DNA of 52,813 nucleotides. Source: Microcystis aeruginosa W13-11 (GTDB taxonomy: Bacteria; Cyanobacteriota; Cyanobacteriia; Cyanobacteriales; Microcystaceae). The position numbers and the translations under genes are program-made. The notes beneath the pieces were generated by a model, which worked only from the letters and a program-made list of their open reading frames with translations, ran no database searches and was not told the origin of the DNA. This document shows, piece by piece, positions 1 through 8,659 of this stretch; positions within the stretch are counted from its first letter, which is position 1, and each line of letters starts with the position of its first letter. The DNA is taken from positions 1 to 52,813 of the forward strand of contig JAADBR010000011.1 in the NCBI GenBank assembly GCA_009995705.1, given 5' to 3'.

Positions 1-683
1 ACCTATTTGTGCCGTAAGTGTCTCCCTGTATAGATTTCAGCTACTTTTAGGCGTACTCACTCTCATCGAATTTTATTTTAAGTTAATTATGTGCATAACA
101 ATTACCGAAGAGCCCCCTCGATTTACCTTTGTCATTAATTTTAGAAACTTTATAGCGGTATGCAGTCGAATGAGGTATAGTGCAACAAGCTATGAGTCAG
201 TCTAGGCAAGACTTTGTCTGTATCTCACTCAAGCGAATACCGCTATAAGGTAATTTCTTAATGGATAGCACAATAGTTTTTTTGTCAAAACCTCAGAAAG
301 AATCGAGGCAATTTATTAGTTTATAATCTCGATCAGGGAGAATTGAGAAATAGCTTACAGCCTTTCTCATAAAGATGAAGTATAGTTTGATTTGGTATCT
401 ACGACCGAAAACTGCCTACTGTTAACTTTTCCGGCGTTCCCCAAAACAAAAAATTTGTACCTCATCATTATAAAAAATCTAAACAATGCCGCTCAAAACC
501 CTTTAATTCTGAAGATAATCCTAAGATTTAGCCCGAAAAAGAGCCAGAAAGGTGAGGATAGCTAGGATGGAAGTGAAAAGCAATTTTGACTCGAAATTAT
601 ACTAGGGGATTGATCGCATTTAACGAAACCCTTACCCTAATAGCATAAGACAAGAGAAGGACTTATTAAGGAGAAACCCAGCC
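1..683. other. Upstream intergenic region of pntA1
   Basis: No convincing gene was found in these 683 bases on either strand. The stretch is AT-rich and contains one copy of the TATAGCGGTAT inverted-repeat element (151-247). The last 40 bases should hold the pnt leader: an AAGGAG ribosome-binding site lies at about 669-674, shortly before the ATG at 684. I cannot tell whether the first ~100 bases are the tail of a gene outside the window. Confidence 0.6.
151..247. repeat. MITE-like inverted-repeat element, copy 1
   Basis: This 97 bp unit begins TATAGCGGTATGC and ends GCGAATACCGCTATA, so its ends are inverted repeats of each other with a small interruption. A near-identical unit lies at 4164-4261, and the two copies differ at only a few internal bases. 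It has no coding capacity. Size, terminal inverted repeats and dispersed copies fit a miniature inverted-repeat transposable element mobilised in trans. No clear target duplication could be fixed. Confidence 0.8.
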
Positions 684-1832
684 ATGAAAATCGGCGTAAT
701 CAAAGAAAGTGACCAAGGCGAGGCGCGGGTGGCGCTAGTGCCGGATACCGTCGCCCGTTTAGTCAAGGCGGGATTTGAGGTAATTGTCGAAAATGGGGCG
801 GGAATTAGTGCCAACTTTGCCGATAGTGCCTATAGTGCCGTGGGTGCTGCTCTGAGCGAAAACAGCGAATATATCTATGAAACTGCCGATATTATTCTCA
901 AAGTCGTCCCTCCTAGCGATAGCGAGATCGATCGCCTGAAAAATGGTGGTATCCTCATCGGCTTTCTCGATCCCCTGCGTCAACCCCGGCGCATTGCCAA
1001 ATTAGCCGATCGCGGGATCACCGCTTTGAGCATGGAATTAATTCCCCGCAGTAGTCGCGCCCAGAGCATGGATGCCCTCTCCTCTCAGGCTAACCTCGCC
1101 GGTTACAAAGCGGTACTCCTCGCCGCCGTGCAGCTGCCGAAAATGTTCCCGATGATGACTACCGCCGCTGGTACGATCGCCCCAGCCAAGGTGCTGGTAT
1201 TGGGGGCAGGAGTTGCCGGATTACAAGCTTGCGCCACCGCCCGCCGTTTGGGGGCAGTGGTGGAGGCTTTTGATATTCGTCCCCAAGTCAAAGAAGAAGT
1301 GCAGAGTGTCGGGGCGAAATTTATTGAAATGCCCCTAGAAGAAGATACCGTTGCCGATAACGGTTATGCCAAAGAGGTTTCTCTTAGCACACAGGAGCGC
1401 ATTTGTCAAGCCCTATCCGAACCAATTAAGCGGGCTGATGTGGTGATCACCACCGCCCAAGTACCAGGGAAACAGGCCCCGCTGCTAGTTACCAAAGAAA
1501 TGATCGCCACCATGAAAGCGGGGTCGGTAATCGTTGATTTAGCGGCGGAACAGGGGGGAAATTGCGCCTACACCCAACCGGGACGAGAAATCATCGAAAA
1601 TGGGGTAAAAATCGTCGGAGCCGTTAATCTTCCTGCCACAGTGGCCACCAATGCCAGTCAGATGTACGCCAAAAACCTGCAAATGCTGCTACAGCTTTTA
1701 GTCAGCAAAGAGGGCAGTTTAAACCTCGATTTTGCCGATGACATCATTGATAGCGCCTGTGTCACCCACGCCAGCGAAATCCGCAATCAACGCATTAAAT
1801 CCGCCCTCAGTGAACAGTTATCGGCTTTTTAG
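684..1832 (+). CDS. pntA: NAD(P)(+) transhydrogenase subunit alpha part 1 (PntAA)
   Basis: This 382-residue protein matches the soluble NAD(H)-binding domain I of proton-translocating transhydrogenase, which passes hydride between NADH and NADP+ at the plasma or thylakoid membrane. The N-terminus (MKIGVIKES) and the Rossmann motif VLGAGVAGL at about residue 170, followed by an alanine-dehydrogenase-like core, are typical. The length fits the family form in which alpha is split into two chains, as in Rhodospirillum rubrum. The start is supported by AAGGAG about ten bases upstream. Two further pnt genes follow on the same strand, so this is the first gene of a pntA1-pntA2-pntB operon. The two short genes differ from the fused Escherichia coli PntA. 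Confidence 0.96.
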   Translation: MKIGVIKESDQGEARVALVPDTVARLVKAGFEVIVENGAGISANFADSAYSAVGAALSENSEYIYETADIILKVVPPSDSEIDRLKNGGILIGFLDPLRQPRRIAKLADRGITALSMELIPRSSRAQSMDALSSQANLAGYKAVLLAAVQLPKMFPMMTTAAGTIAPAKVLVLGAGVAGLQACATARRLGAVVEAFDIRPQVKEEVQSVGAKFIEMPLEEDTVADNGYAKEVSLSTQERICQALSEPIKRADVVITTAQVPGKQAPLLVTKEMIATMKAGSVIVDLAAEQGGNCAYTQPGREIIENGVKIVGAVNLPATVATNASQMYAKNLQMLLQLLVSKEGSLNLDFADDIIDSACVTHASEIRNQRIKSALSEQLSAF

Positions 1833-1839
1833 CTATCAG

Positions 1840-1885
1840 CTTTTTCTCCCTATCCCCCTATCCCCTATCCCCATCCCCTATTTCT
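1840..1885. repeat. CCCTATCC low-complexity tract
   Basis: The 60-base gap between pntA1 and pntA2 is filled by a C/T-rich run of CCCTATCC-like units (tandem near-copies at about 1848-1885). Such heptamer-type runs are common between cyanobacterial genes. There is no obvious Shine-Dalgarno sequence for pntA2 in it. Confidence 0.6.
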
Positions 1886-1892
1886 TTAACCA

Positions 1893-2189
1893 ATGACTGC
1901 CCAACTTTTAACCGCTTTAGTGGTATTTGTCCTCGCTTCCTTTGTCGGTTTCGAGGTGATCAATAAAGTTCCTCCCACTCTCCATACACCCCTGATGTCG
2001 GGAGCGAATGCAATTTCAGGTATCGCCGTTGTCGGTGCGCTCCTCATCGCCGGAGGCACGGATTGGCACGAATTAACCGTAATTTTAGGGTTAATTGCCG
2101 TTATTTTGGCGATGGTTAACGTGGTCGGTGGTTTTGTCGTTACCGATCGAATGCTGCAAATGTTCAAGAAAAAAGAGGCTAAATCATGA
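1893..2189 (+). CDS. NAD(P)(+) transhydrogenase subunit alpha part 2 (PntAB)
   Basis: This 98-residue protein is almost wholly hydrophobic, with about three membrane segments (residues 2-20, 40-58 and 62-82) and the family feature HTPLMSGANAISG near residues 30-42. It is the membrane part of the alpha subunit, which with PntB forms the proton channel (domain II). It follows pntA1 by 60 bases, and its stop overlaps the start of pntB in an ATGA, so the two are probably translationally coupled. Identity is firm from motif, size and position. Confidence 0.93.
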   Translation: MTAQLLTALVVFVLASFVGFEVINKVPPTLHTPLMSGANAISGIAVVGALLIAGGTDWHELTVILGLIAVILAMVNVVGGFVVTDRMLQMFKKKEAKS

Positions 2190-3595
2190 ATAATGCCCTG
2201 ATCACAGGGATCGAGTTATCCTATCTACTCGCCGCCATTTTATTTATCATCGGTCTTAAACAATTATCTTCCCCCGCTACCGCCCGTCAAGGCAATTTTC
2301 TGGCTGCCATCGGGATGCTAATCGCCGTTATTGCCACCTTAATCAATCAAGAAATCCTCAGCTATGGTTTAATCGCCGTAGCGTTGGTGATTGGTTCAAT
2401 TATCGGCTTAGTTTCGGCGCAAAAAGTCCCGATGACAGCTATGCCCCAAATGGTGGGGATTTTTAACGGTTTAGGCGGTGCCGCCAGTGCTTTAATTGCC
2501 ATTGGCGAATACTGGCGTTTACTGCAAAGTGGTGAAAATATTGCCTTTGACTCGATACTGATCGCTATTTTGGGTATATTGATCGGTGGTGTCACTTTTA
2601 CCGGTAGTGTCCTCGCTTTTGCCAAATTACAGGAATTAATCAGTGGCGCACCCGTAACTTTTCCTTTCCAGCAACCCTTTAACATTCTCTTGCTACTCAC
2701 CTTTTTAGGGGGTAGTGTCTATCTCTTTTTTAATCCCACCTCGATCGATGTTTTCCTGACCTTGGTGGCACTTTCCTTAATTTTCGGGGCTTTATTCGTG
2801 CTTCCCATCGGTGGCGGCGATATGCCCGTGGTTATCTCCCTCTTAAACTCTTTTTCGGGACTTGCCGCCAGCGTAGTCGGTTTTATCCTGATGAATAGTA
2901 TGTTGATCATCGCTGGTGCTTTGGTGGGTGCGTCGGGAATTATCCTAACTCAGATTATGTGTAAAGCCATGAATCGATCGCTGGCCAGTGTACTATTTGG
3001 GGCATTTGGTACAGGTGCTAGTGCCGGAGGCGAAGCGAGCGCCACTTCTAGCCTTGATAAATCGGTTCATGCTATTGATTCAGAAGAAGGGGCCATGATG
3101 CTCGGTTATGCTCGTTCTGTGGTGATTGTACCCGGTTACGGCATGGCAGTGGCCCAAGCACAACACGCAGTGCGAGAATTGGCTGAACAGTTGGAAAAAA
3201 ATGGCGTTGAGGTTAAATATGCTATTCACCCCGTGGCGGGAAGAATGCCCGGCCACATGAATGTATTATTGGCCGAAGCTAATGTTCCCTATCCACAGCT
3301 CTACGATATGGATGATATTAATCCTGAGTTTGAGCGCGTCGATGTGGCGTTAATTATTGGGGCGAATGATGTGGTTAACCCCGCTGCCCGTCATGATAAA
3401 GCTAGTCCGATTTATGGAATGCCGATTCTGGACGTGGATAAGGCACAGCACGCGATCGTGATTAAGCGCAGTATGCGATCGGGTTTTGCCGGGGTAGAAA
3501 ATGAATTATTCTACAATCCTAAAACTTTTATGCTCTTTGGTAGCGCTCAAGATGTAGTAGCACAATTAGTATCACAAGTCAAGGATTTGTCATAA
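2186..3595 (+). CDS. pntB: NAD(P)(+) transhydrogenase subunit beta (PntB)
   Basis: The 469-residue protein has an N-terminal half with about eight to nine membrane helices (domain II). Its C-terminal NADP(H)-binding domain III starts near residue 300, with the nucleotide motif GYGMAVAQAQ at about residue 316 and MPGHMNVLLAEA further on. The length fits full-size PntB. Its ATG overlaps the pntA2 stop by four bases. The complex makes NADPH at the expense of the proton gradient. The operon ends here, because a strong rho-independent terminator begins just after the stop codon. Confidence 0.97.
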   Translation: MNNALITGIELSYLLAAILFIIGLKQLSSPATARQGNFLAAIGMLIAVIATLINQEILSYGLIAVALVIGSIIGLVSAQKVPMTAMPQMVGIFNGLGGAASALIAIGEYWRLLQSGENIAFDSILIAILGILIGGVTFTGSVLAFAKLQELISGAPVTFPFQQPFNILLLLTFLGGSVYLFFNPTSIDVFLTLVALSLIFGALFVLPIGGGDMPVVISLLNSFSGLAASVVGFILMNSMLIIAGALVGASGIILTQIMCKAMNRSLASVLFGAFGTGASAGGEASATSSLDKSVHAIDSEEGAMMLGYARSVVIVPGYGMAVAQAQHAVRELAEQLEKNGVEVKYAIHPVAGRMPGHMNVLLAEANVPYPQLYDMDDINPEFERVDVALIIGANDVVNPAARHDKASPIYGMPILDVDKAQHAIVIKRSMRSGFAGVENELFYNPKTFMLFGSAQDVVAQLVSQVKDLS

Positions 3596-3603
3596 TTCTT
3601 AAC

Positions 3604-3637
3604 AAAAAAGACGGGGTTTTCACCCCGTCTTTTTTTT
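3604..3637 (+). terminator. Rho-independent terminator of the pnt operon
   Basis: A GC-rich stem, GACGGGG paired with CCCCGTC around a TTTTCA loop, is followed by eight T residues and preceded by six A residues. It starts nine bases after the pntB stop. The A-run and T-run make it symmetrical, so it could also act for the convergent small gene at 3655-3894. Confidence 0.93.
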
Positions 3638-3654
3638 ATGTGATTTTTCAGAGT

Positions 3655-3894
3655 TTAAAGATAATCAAGAACTAATTCCCCTTTGCTCACTTTTTCGGTA
3701 ATTAAAGTTCTGACTAACTCTAATTCTTCCAGAGTCACTTTGCCATCAGACCTGATAGCTAGAGCGATTCTTTCCCTTTCCCCTTGAGTGATCACGCCAT
3801 CAACACTAGCCTGTTCGATAATAGATCGCAACTTTTCTAGTTCCTGTTGTTCTTCTGTGGTTAATTCTACTTGATTAGGACGAGATATTTCCAT
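3655..3894 (-). CDS. Small conserved-looking acidic/basic helical protein, function unknown
   Basis: I do not recognise a named family. The ATG at 3894 is chosen over an in-frame upstream ATG at 3921 because AAGGAG lies eight bases before it; this gives 79 residues. The protein is strongly charged and predicted helical. It has two similar halves around DGVITQGERERI and DGKVTLEELELV, each with Asp-Gly followed by an acidic helix. That pattern resembles an EF-hand-like or TerB-like repeat, but the resemblance is weak and calcium binding should not be assumed. It is convergent with pntB across the terminator. Confidence 0.7.
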   Translation of the reverse strand: MEISRPNQVELTTEEQQELEKLRSIIEQASVDGVITQGERERIALAIRSDGKVTLEELELVRTLITEKVSKGELVLDYL

Positions 3895-4163
3895 AAAAAT
3901 TTCTCCTTGAGGGATCAACACAAACTTGGTAATTTTTTCTAAGTAGTAGAATTCATGGCAGTTATCCCCAGTCAGGATCAGGAATCAGGGACGATGCCTA
4001 ATCAGTTTACGCTCCATATCTGATCAGAAACCCTCTCAATAAATACTTTTGTATTAAGAAGCATTCATAAAGCTGAGAGCCTTGACTATTGCCTCTGGGT
4101 TATTCCCTTGCCTCACGGTTAACTTTAATTTTGTTCGACCACTTAGAGTTGGCGAATACATTA
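3895..4163. other. Intergenic region with no gene seen
   Basis: I see no ORF with coding character between the small protein and the second MITE copy. The first ~20 bases hold the ribosome-binding site of the minus-strand small gene. Confidence 0.5.
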
Positions 4164-4261
4164 TATAGCGGTATGCAGTCGAATGAGGTATACTGCAACA
4201 AGTTATGAGTCAGTCCAGGCAAGACGATGGTCTGTATCTCACTCAAGCGAATACCGCTATA
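4164..4261. repeat. MITE-like inverted-repeat element, copy 2
   Basis: This is a second copy of the unit at 151-247, 98 bp, with the same TATAGCGGTATGC start and GCGAATACCGCTATA end. Its right end supplies the last bases and the TAG stop of the decarboxylase reading frame on the minus strand (stop at 4257-4259). The insertion has therefore replaced the natural C-terminus of that gene. Confidence 0.82.
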
Positions 4262-6059
4262 AAGTGAATCGGAAGGCTCCCTTAAACTTCCCGTTGCCGA
4301 GGTCCCAGTGAGATAGGTGAGTAGTATGCTTATCCACAGGGAGGCTTGATTTGGGTGCTATATATACAACCAGTCTCAATGGCTGGCTGGTACGAATTAT
4401 CGTGTCTGACTTCAAATATGTTCTTGTTCCCCAAACTGAAACATCTTTGGCCTGTTTGCCGACAAGATACAAAGCTGAAATTATTGTGGCATCCGAGGCG
4501 ATGCGGACGGCGAATGGGATTGATATCGCCCCTAAAGAACTCTTCGCCTTCACCATGAACTGCAAAGTTCTTGGCGCTATGAGTTGGACTCTGGTAAATG
4601 CGTAGCCATCTGAAGATTCTCCCTGCTTGAGATAGTCACTGCTTAGTCTTTCAATGATATCGAGATCAATTTCATGATCTAGCACTTCTGAAGGAGGGTG
4701 CGTCGGCATGGAAAATCCCAAGAAGCTGTGATCGGCAAATACGTCCTCAGCAGCGTAGGCCGTTTCTATTTGACCCATTTCATCTATGGTTATATGCCTG
4801 GGCCTGTGAAACCCATTAAAGTGATTGCTTACTGAATAGCAATATGCTCCCGCGTGTTGGATTAACAATGGATTCCCAGGACTCTGGCCTTCTAAATTGG
4901 TCGATGGTAGCAATATATCGCCGGCAAAACAAAGTGGCCCGCCGATGGCATCGTTCCCTTGAGTAGGCAGGGTGCGATGATTGCGATCGCTAATTTGGTG
5001 GCTCCATGAGAGGAGAGTCACTTTGATTAGCTGGTCGGAGCCAACATCAACAATAGCCCAACGTCTGCCCCGCATCTGCTTAAGCTCGCGGATACTAGTC
5101 AGCAAGGCGACGGCATTACCAACCAGTGCGTGTCCAGGCTCGACTATGTACTCAATACCGGGTAACAAGCAGCAATTCTCATTTTGAAAGGATTTTGCGT
5201 TGTTTCAGCGATCTAGAGATTCGTTAAAGAATTTTAACCCCTCTAGGTGCAAGGGTTTTAATGTCATGAAACCTTAAAATGAGTAATCTGGGATTGTTGG
5301 AAACTGTTGCCCGTCATGGAAGTCAATGCCAAACCCACCGCCAAGATTTAGTTTTCTCATGCAATGATTCGAGCCGGCTTCGATTAAGTTTTTCAAATGA
5401 TGAATAAACTGAAGCGAATTATTAAATGCCGATACATTATCCATCTGAGTTCCAATATGGATATGCAAGCCAGCTATAGGTAGTTTGCAACTGGCCAGAG
5501 CATCTGGCAATTCCTCGGATGGGATGCCAAACTTACTGTTGGGCGAGGCGTGAGAAACCAGATCCTGCCAATTAGTATTGTAGAAATATTCCACTGGTTT
5601 TTCTGGGTTAACTCGAACCAGCAAGCTCCCACTCCAATCCTTGCCATAAAGCTTATGTTGAAGATCATCTAATATAGCTTGGGAGTCAGCAACTACTGTT
5701 GAGCCTCCATCGCGGAGATTTACCATTAGCTGACGGTCGGGTGCCGGACTGTTGTATGTGATCCGATTCAACGGGAATCCGCAAGAAAGTGCCAACTCAA
5801 CTTCATATTTAGAAGAGCAGTCTGCGGAGCATCCTAGGGATGCCAGTTCATTCAGAATCGCCATCGACGGATTAGCCTTGATCGGGTAGGCAACCTGAGA
5901 TGGACTGCCGACAAGCTCCACAAAGTGGGACAGGTTCCGACGAAGCTGACCGAGGTTCAGTATGTAGAGAGGAGACCCATGGCGTTTTGCTATCTCCTCG
6001 ATGTCAATTGATCGTGTCCAAGTTTCCATGATCCCTTCTATAATCTCGCTTTTGTCCAA
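4257..6059 (-). pseudogene. Broken fold-type III PLP-dependent decarboxylase (ornithine/diaminopimelate/arginine decarboxylase-like)
   Basis: Two fragments make one gene. The N-terminal part (6059 to 5274, 261 residues) carries the PLP-lysine motif YPIKANPS at about residue 53, HIHIGTQM, and the phosphate-binding LNLGGGFGID. The C-terminal part (about 5177 to 4257) carries EYIVEPGHALVGN and GAYCYSVSNHFNGF, the family signatures of the second barrel/dimer region. Between them sits a ~106 bp inverted-repeat element with TAA and TGA stops. The two fragments are still in the same reading frame, since 108 bases separate equivalent codons. The C-terminus is also truncated by a second element at 4164-4261. 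The substrate cannot be read from sequence. Function is presumed lost unless each half folds alone; the C-terminal piece would need a rare TTG start at 5168. Confidence 0.85.
5178..5283. mobile_element. ~106 bp inverted-repeat insertion inside the decarboxylase gene
   Basis: The element is bounded by CTCATTTTGAAAGG (5178-5191) and CCTTAAAATGAG (5272-5283), which are imperfect inverted copies. It interrupts the decarboxylase frame between PDYS and NENCC and introduces two in-frame stops (TAA at 5276-5274 and a TGA near 5206). It has no coding capacity and is unrelated to the TATAGCGGTAT element. It fits a small non-autonomous element, but only one copy is visible and no target duplication was fixed, so the exact ends are uncertain. 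Confidence 0.6.
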
Positions 6060-6435
6060 CGCCTAGCATCACCCGCAAACAGCGATCAGTTTACCGATTC
6101 TCAGGTATTTCCTCTCATAACTTGAGACTGGTTGGAGAAGCATTGAACCTTAGTTGCAATTGCTAACTCCCTTGTTCTCTACTCCAGGAAATATGAGCGT
6201 TCAGGTCGATCGCTGTTATCGTCGTTATCGAGACAGAATGTAACTTTAACAGGGTTTACTCCTTTGTGAACTTGACCTTATAACCTTGCCAGTTGATCTG
6301 TCAGGGAGGCTTTTTTTCTTAGCTTCAATTATTGATGTAACATCGGATCGGAGCTAGAAGTCTTTCTCTTAATTAAAGTTTACATTGCCCGGATCAAGGA
6401 AAAGCCTAGATGTTTTGACGCTCAACCGAGGGAAA
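6060..6435. other. Intergenic region, no gene seen
   Basis: This 376-base AT-rich stretch lies upstream of the decarboxylase remnant (minus strand) and downstream of the doubtful small ORF at 6436-6654. I see no coding frame with good character. Promoter elements for the decarboxylase presumably lay within 6060-6160, but none is convincing. Confidence 0.5.
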
Positions 6436-6654
6436 TTAATTTTGCACGACTACAAAATCTGACACGGGGAAGACCACGGGGTTACAAAACCGGTTAGGTG
6501 AAGATAAAATACCAGTGGTCGCTTTAATATCACCTAAATAGTCGGTTTTTGGTGTTTTTCCCCCGACTATCGGCTGCTCCCACTGGTTTGCTGTTGTTTG
6601 TTGTTGTAATCTGAGGAAATATAGTTCTTGCGTTCCCAAGCGCCTGAACTGCAT
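6436..6654 (-). other. Possible 72-residue small protein or small RNA behind a good promoter
   Basis: An ATG at 6654 opens a 72-codon frame (MQFRRLGTQELYFLRLQQQ...) ending at a TAA at 6436. I recognise no family. In its favour, a well-formed promoter lies just upstream (6672-6701) and AGAGAG precedes the ATG by a few bases. Against it, the composition is unremarkable, and the stretch also contains self-complementary parts such as GACCAC and GTGGTC about 50 bases apart, which would suit a structured RNA. It lies 73 bases downstream of rqcH and on the same strand. Coding status is undecided. Confidence 0.35.
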
Positions 6655-6671
6655 TTGTCTCTCTGGTAGAA

Positions 6672-6701
6672 ATTGTAACAGACAATACCCATTTTGTGTA
6701 A
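6672..6701 (-). promoter_or_regulatory. Sigma-70-type promoter candidate
   Basis: On the minus strand the sequence reads TTACAC, then 18 bases, then TACAAT, with a TG one base upstream of the -10 box. The expected transcription start is near 6665, only about ten bases before the ATG at 6654. The promoter lies in the 3' flank of rqcH and points away from it. Confidence 0.5.
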
Positions 6702-6727
6702 AAAAAAGTAAACAATTTGGTAAAAAA

Positions 6728-8458
6728 TTATTTTTTGCGGTAATCCTCAACCCTCTGAGGACAGCCCCAAATTACTGTTTCCTGTTTGTAAACCACCATA
6801 CCGGGCTTTGTGCCCTTGGGTTTATAGACGTATTTGGGACGGGTATAGACGACGGGAACCTGTTCACTATGGCGAGCGCGGCTATAATAAGCGGCATAAT
6901 CGGCAGCAAATTGCAGATCGGCGGTTTCTGGAACTGTACCGGGACTTAAACGCAGTAAAACGTGACTACCAGGGATTTCTTGGCTATGAAACCAGATATC
7001 GTAATCGCTGGCGCTACGAAAAGTTAGCCGATCATTTTGACGGTTATTTCTGCCAATCCACAATTCTATTCCAGAGGGAGTAGTAAAGCGCATGGGTTCG
7101 GATTCTTTATTATTCGTCCGATTACGCTGGTAATTGCTTTCTAGATACTTTTGTTGGATTAATTCTTCTTGTATCTCGTCTAATGCTTGTAAATCTTCGC
7201 CGCTGCTATAATTTTCTAGTTGACTTAAACTCGATCGCACTTGTTCGAGATAGTTAATTTCACTAACCACTTCCTCTAATAAAGGTTCCACCGCTAACCG
7301 CGCTCTTTTTAATTTTTGATGTTGTTTATACAAATATTGGGCATTCTGCACGGGATTTCTTTCGGGATCGAGAGGAATAATGACAGGTTTTCCTGTTTGG
7401 AAATCCGCCAAAGTAATGCTAGTCATTCCCTGCTGTATTTGCTGTAGATTGGCCATTAATAAATCCCCTTGCTCTTTATAGCGATCAGCATGAGCAGATT
7501 CTGCTAGTCTTGTTTGAAATACCGCCGTTTTAGTTTGCAGTTTAGTCAGTAAAGAGGTAATTTTTTGGTTTAATTTTTGCTGTAGTTGTCGAAAGCTTTC
7601 TTGATTAATTTGATCGCTATAATAACGGTTTAATAATTCTTGGACATCTTTAGCTGATGCCAGCATTTCCCCACCGATAACTGTATAACCTTCGCTTGTC
7701 CATCCCGGTTGAAAGGTTTTATTTTCAAGGATTTTTAACCATTCTTGCCAAGCTGAAAAGAGCTTTTTCCAATCATTATTATATAACTGATCCGTGTTTA
7801 ATTTCGGGTTAATTTTGGCTTTTTGTAACAGCGATCGAGCGATGACGGGACTAACCCCACGATAGGTACTAACTAACTGTTTTTCGATAGTTTTAGGGAT
7901 TAAACTAACTCTGGCTTGCCAACTGCTCAAGGATTCTTCTAAACTGGGATTTGTTCCTAATAAAATGGGGGGTAGTTGATAGGTTTGTCCCGTTTGTACG
8001 GTGCGAATACTGGACTGGGTGGCATTGACTTGATGGGCAACGGTGACAATTTGATTGTCAGCCGTAGTTAAAATCACATTGCTATATTTACCCATAATTT
8101 CTATATACAAATGCCACAGTGCCGGATCATCGGGACGTTTGGCAAATTGCAGATCGATGACTCTTTCCCACGGGGCAACAAATGCTAATTTTGTCAGGGC
8201 AAAACCATTGAGTTGATGACGCAATTGATCGCTAAAAGTGAAGGTATCAGGGACTTTTGGCGGTGGATCACCAATGTGCAGCCGCGCTCCTTGGGGATGC
8301 CAAGAAATAATTAACCATCCCTTGCGATCAAAGGTTCGTAAATAGAGGGCGATGGTTTGGCGATCAATTTGATACACTTGTTCTAGTCTAGCCGGCAGCC
8401 AAGGGGCGGCAATTTCGGCACAAGTGGCACTGAGGGTGGTAAAGTCTAGGGATTGCAT
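6728..8458 (-). CDS. rqcH: RqcH/Rqc2-like NFACT-family ribosome quality control protein
   Basis: The 576-residue protein has the NFACT layout. An N-terminal NFACT-N/FbpA domain starts MQSLDFTTL and contains GWLIISWHPQGARLHIG. A helical coiled-coil region spans about residues 270-450, and a C-terminal NFACT-R domain has SASDYDIWFHSQEIPGSHV near residue 480 and the terminal VYTRPKYVYKPKGTKPG. Family knowledge: these proteins bind obstructed 50S subunits carrying peptidyl-tRNA and add C-terminal alanine tails that mark the stalled chain for degradation. Older annotations call them fibronectin-binding proteins. It stands alone, separated by 200 bases from devA upstream. Confidence 0.9.
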   Translation of the reverse strand: MQSLDFTTLSATCAEIAAPWLPARLEQVYQIDRQTIALYLRTFDRKGWLIISWHPQGARLHIGDPPPKVPDTFTFSDQLRHQLNGFALTKLAFVAPWERVIDLQFAKRPDDPALWHLYIEIMGKYSNVILTTADNQIVTVAHQVNATQSSIRTVQTGQTYQLPPILLGTNPSLEESLSSWQARVSLIPKTIEKQLVSTYRGVSPVIARSLLQKAKINPKLNTDQLYNNDWKKLFSAWQEWLKILENKTFQPGWTSEGYTVIGGEMLASAKDVQELLNRYYSDQINQESFRQLQQKLNQKITSLLTKLQTKTAVFQTRLAESAHADRYKEQGDLLMANLQQIQQGMTSITLADFQTGKPVIIPLDPERNPVQNAQYLYKQHQKLKRARLAVEPLLEEVVSEINYLEQVRSSLSQLENYSSGEDLQALDEIQEELIQQKYLESNYQRNRTNNKESEPMRFTTPSGIELWIGRNNRQNDRLTFRSASDYDIWFHSQEIPGSHVLLRLSPGTVPETADLQFAADYAAYYSRARHSEQVPVVYTRPKYVYKPKGTKPGMVVYKQETVIWGCPQRVEDYRKK

Positions 8459-8659
8459 TTTCAGGATTCAGGAAATCTTCTCGATGCCAAAGTTGGCACC
8501 GCCAAGCATGAAAATATAATAGCTTCCCACTAAGGCTAAGACAAAAAAGTTGTTTCCTCAATTAAAAACAGATTTGGTGTCAGAATCTATCGGTGGAGGT
8601 ATCCCAGTCTTAGCCGAAAAGCTGAGGAGCGCTTTTTCTGAGTTTTCTCTAGATGGCTA

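Noticed and set aside
632..2910. Several minus-strand open frames opposite the pnt genes
   Set aside because: They are shadows of the well-supported pntA1, pntA2 and pntB frames and have no recognisable content.
4257..5168. A separate 303-residue gene starting at TTG 5168
   Set aside because: It continues upstream in frame as decarboxylase sequence (NENCC before the TTG), so it is the C-terminal half of a broken gene, not an independent one.
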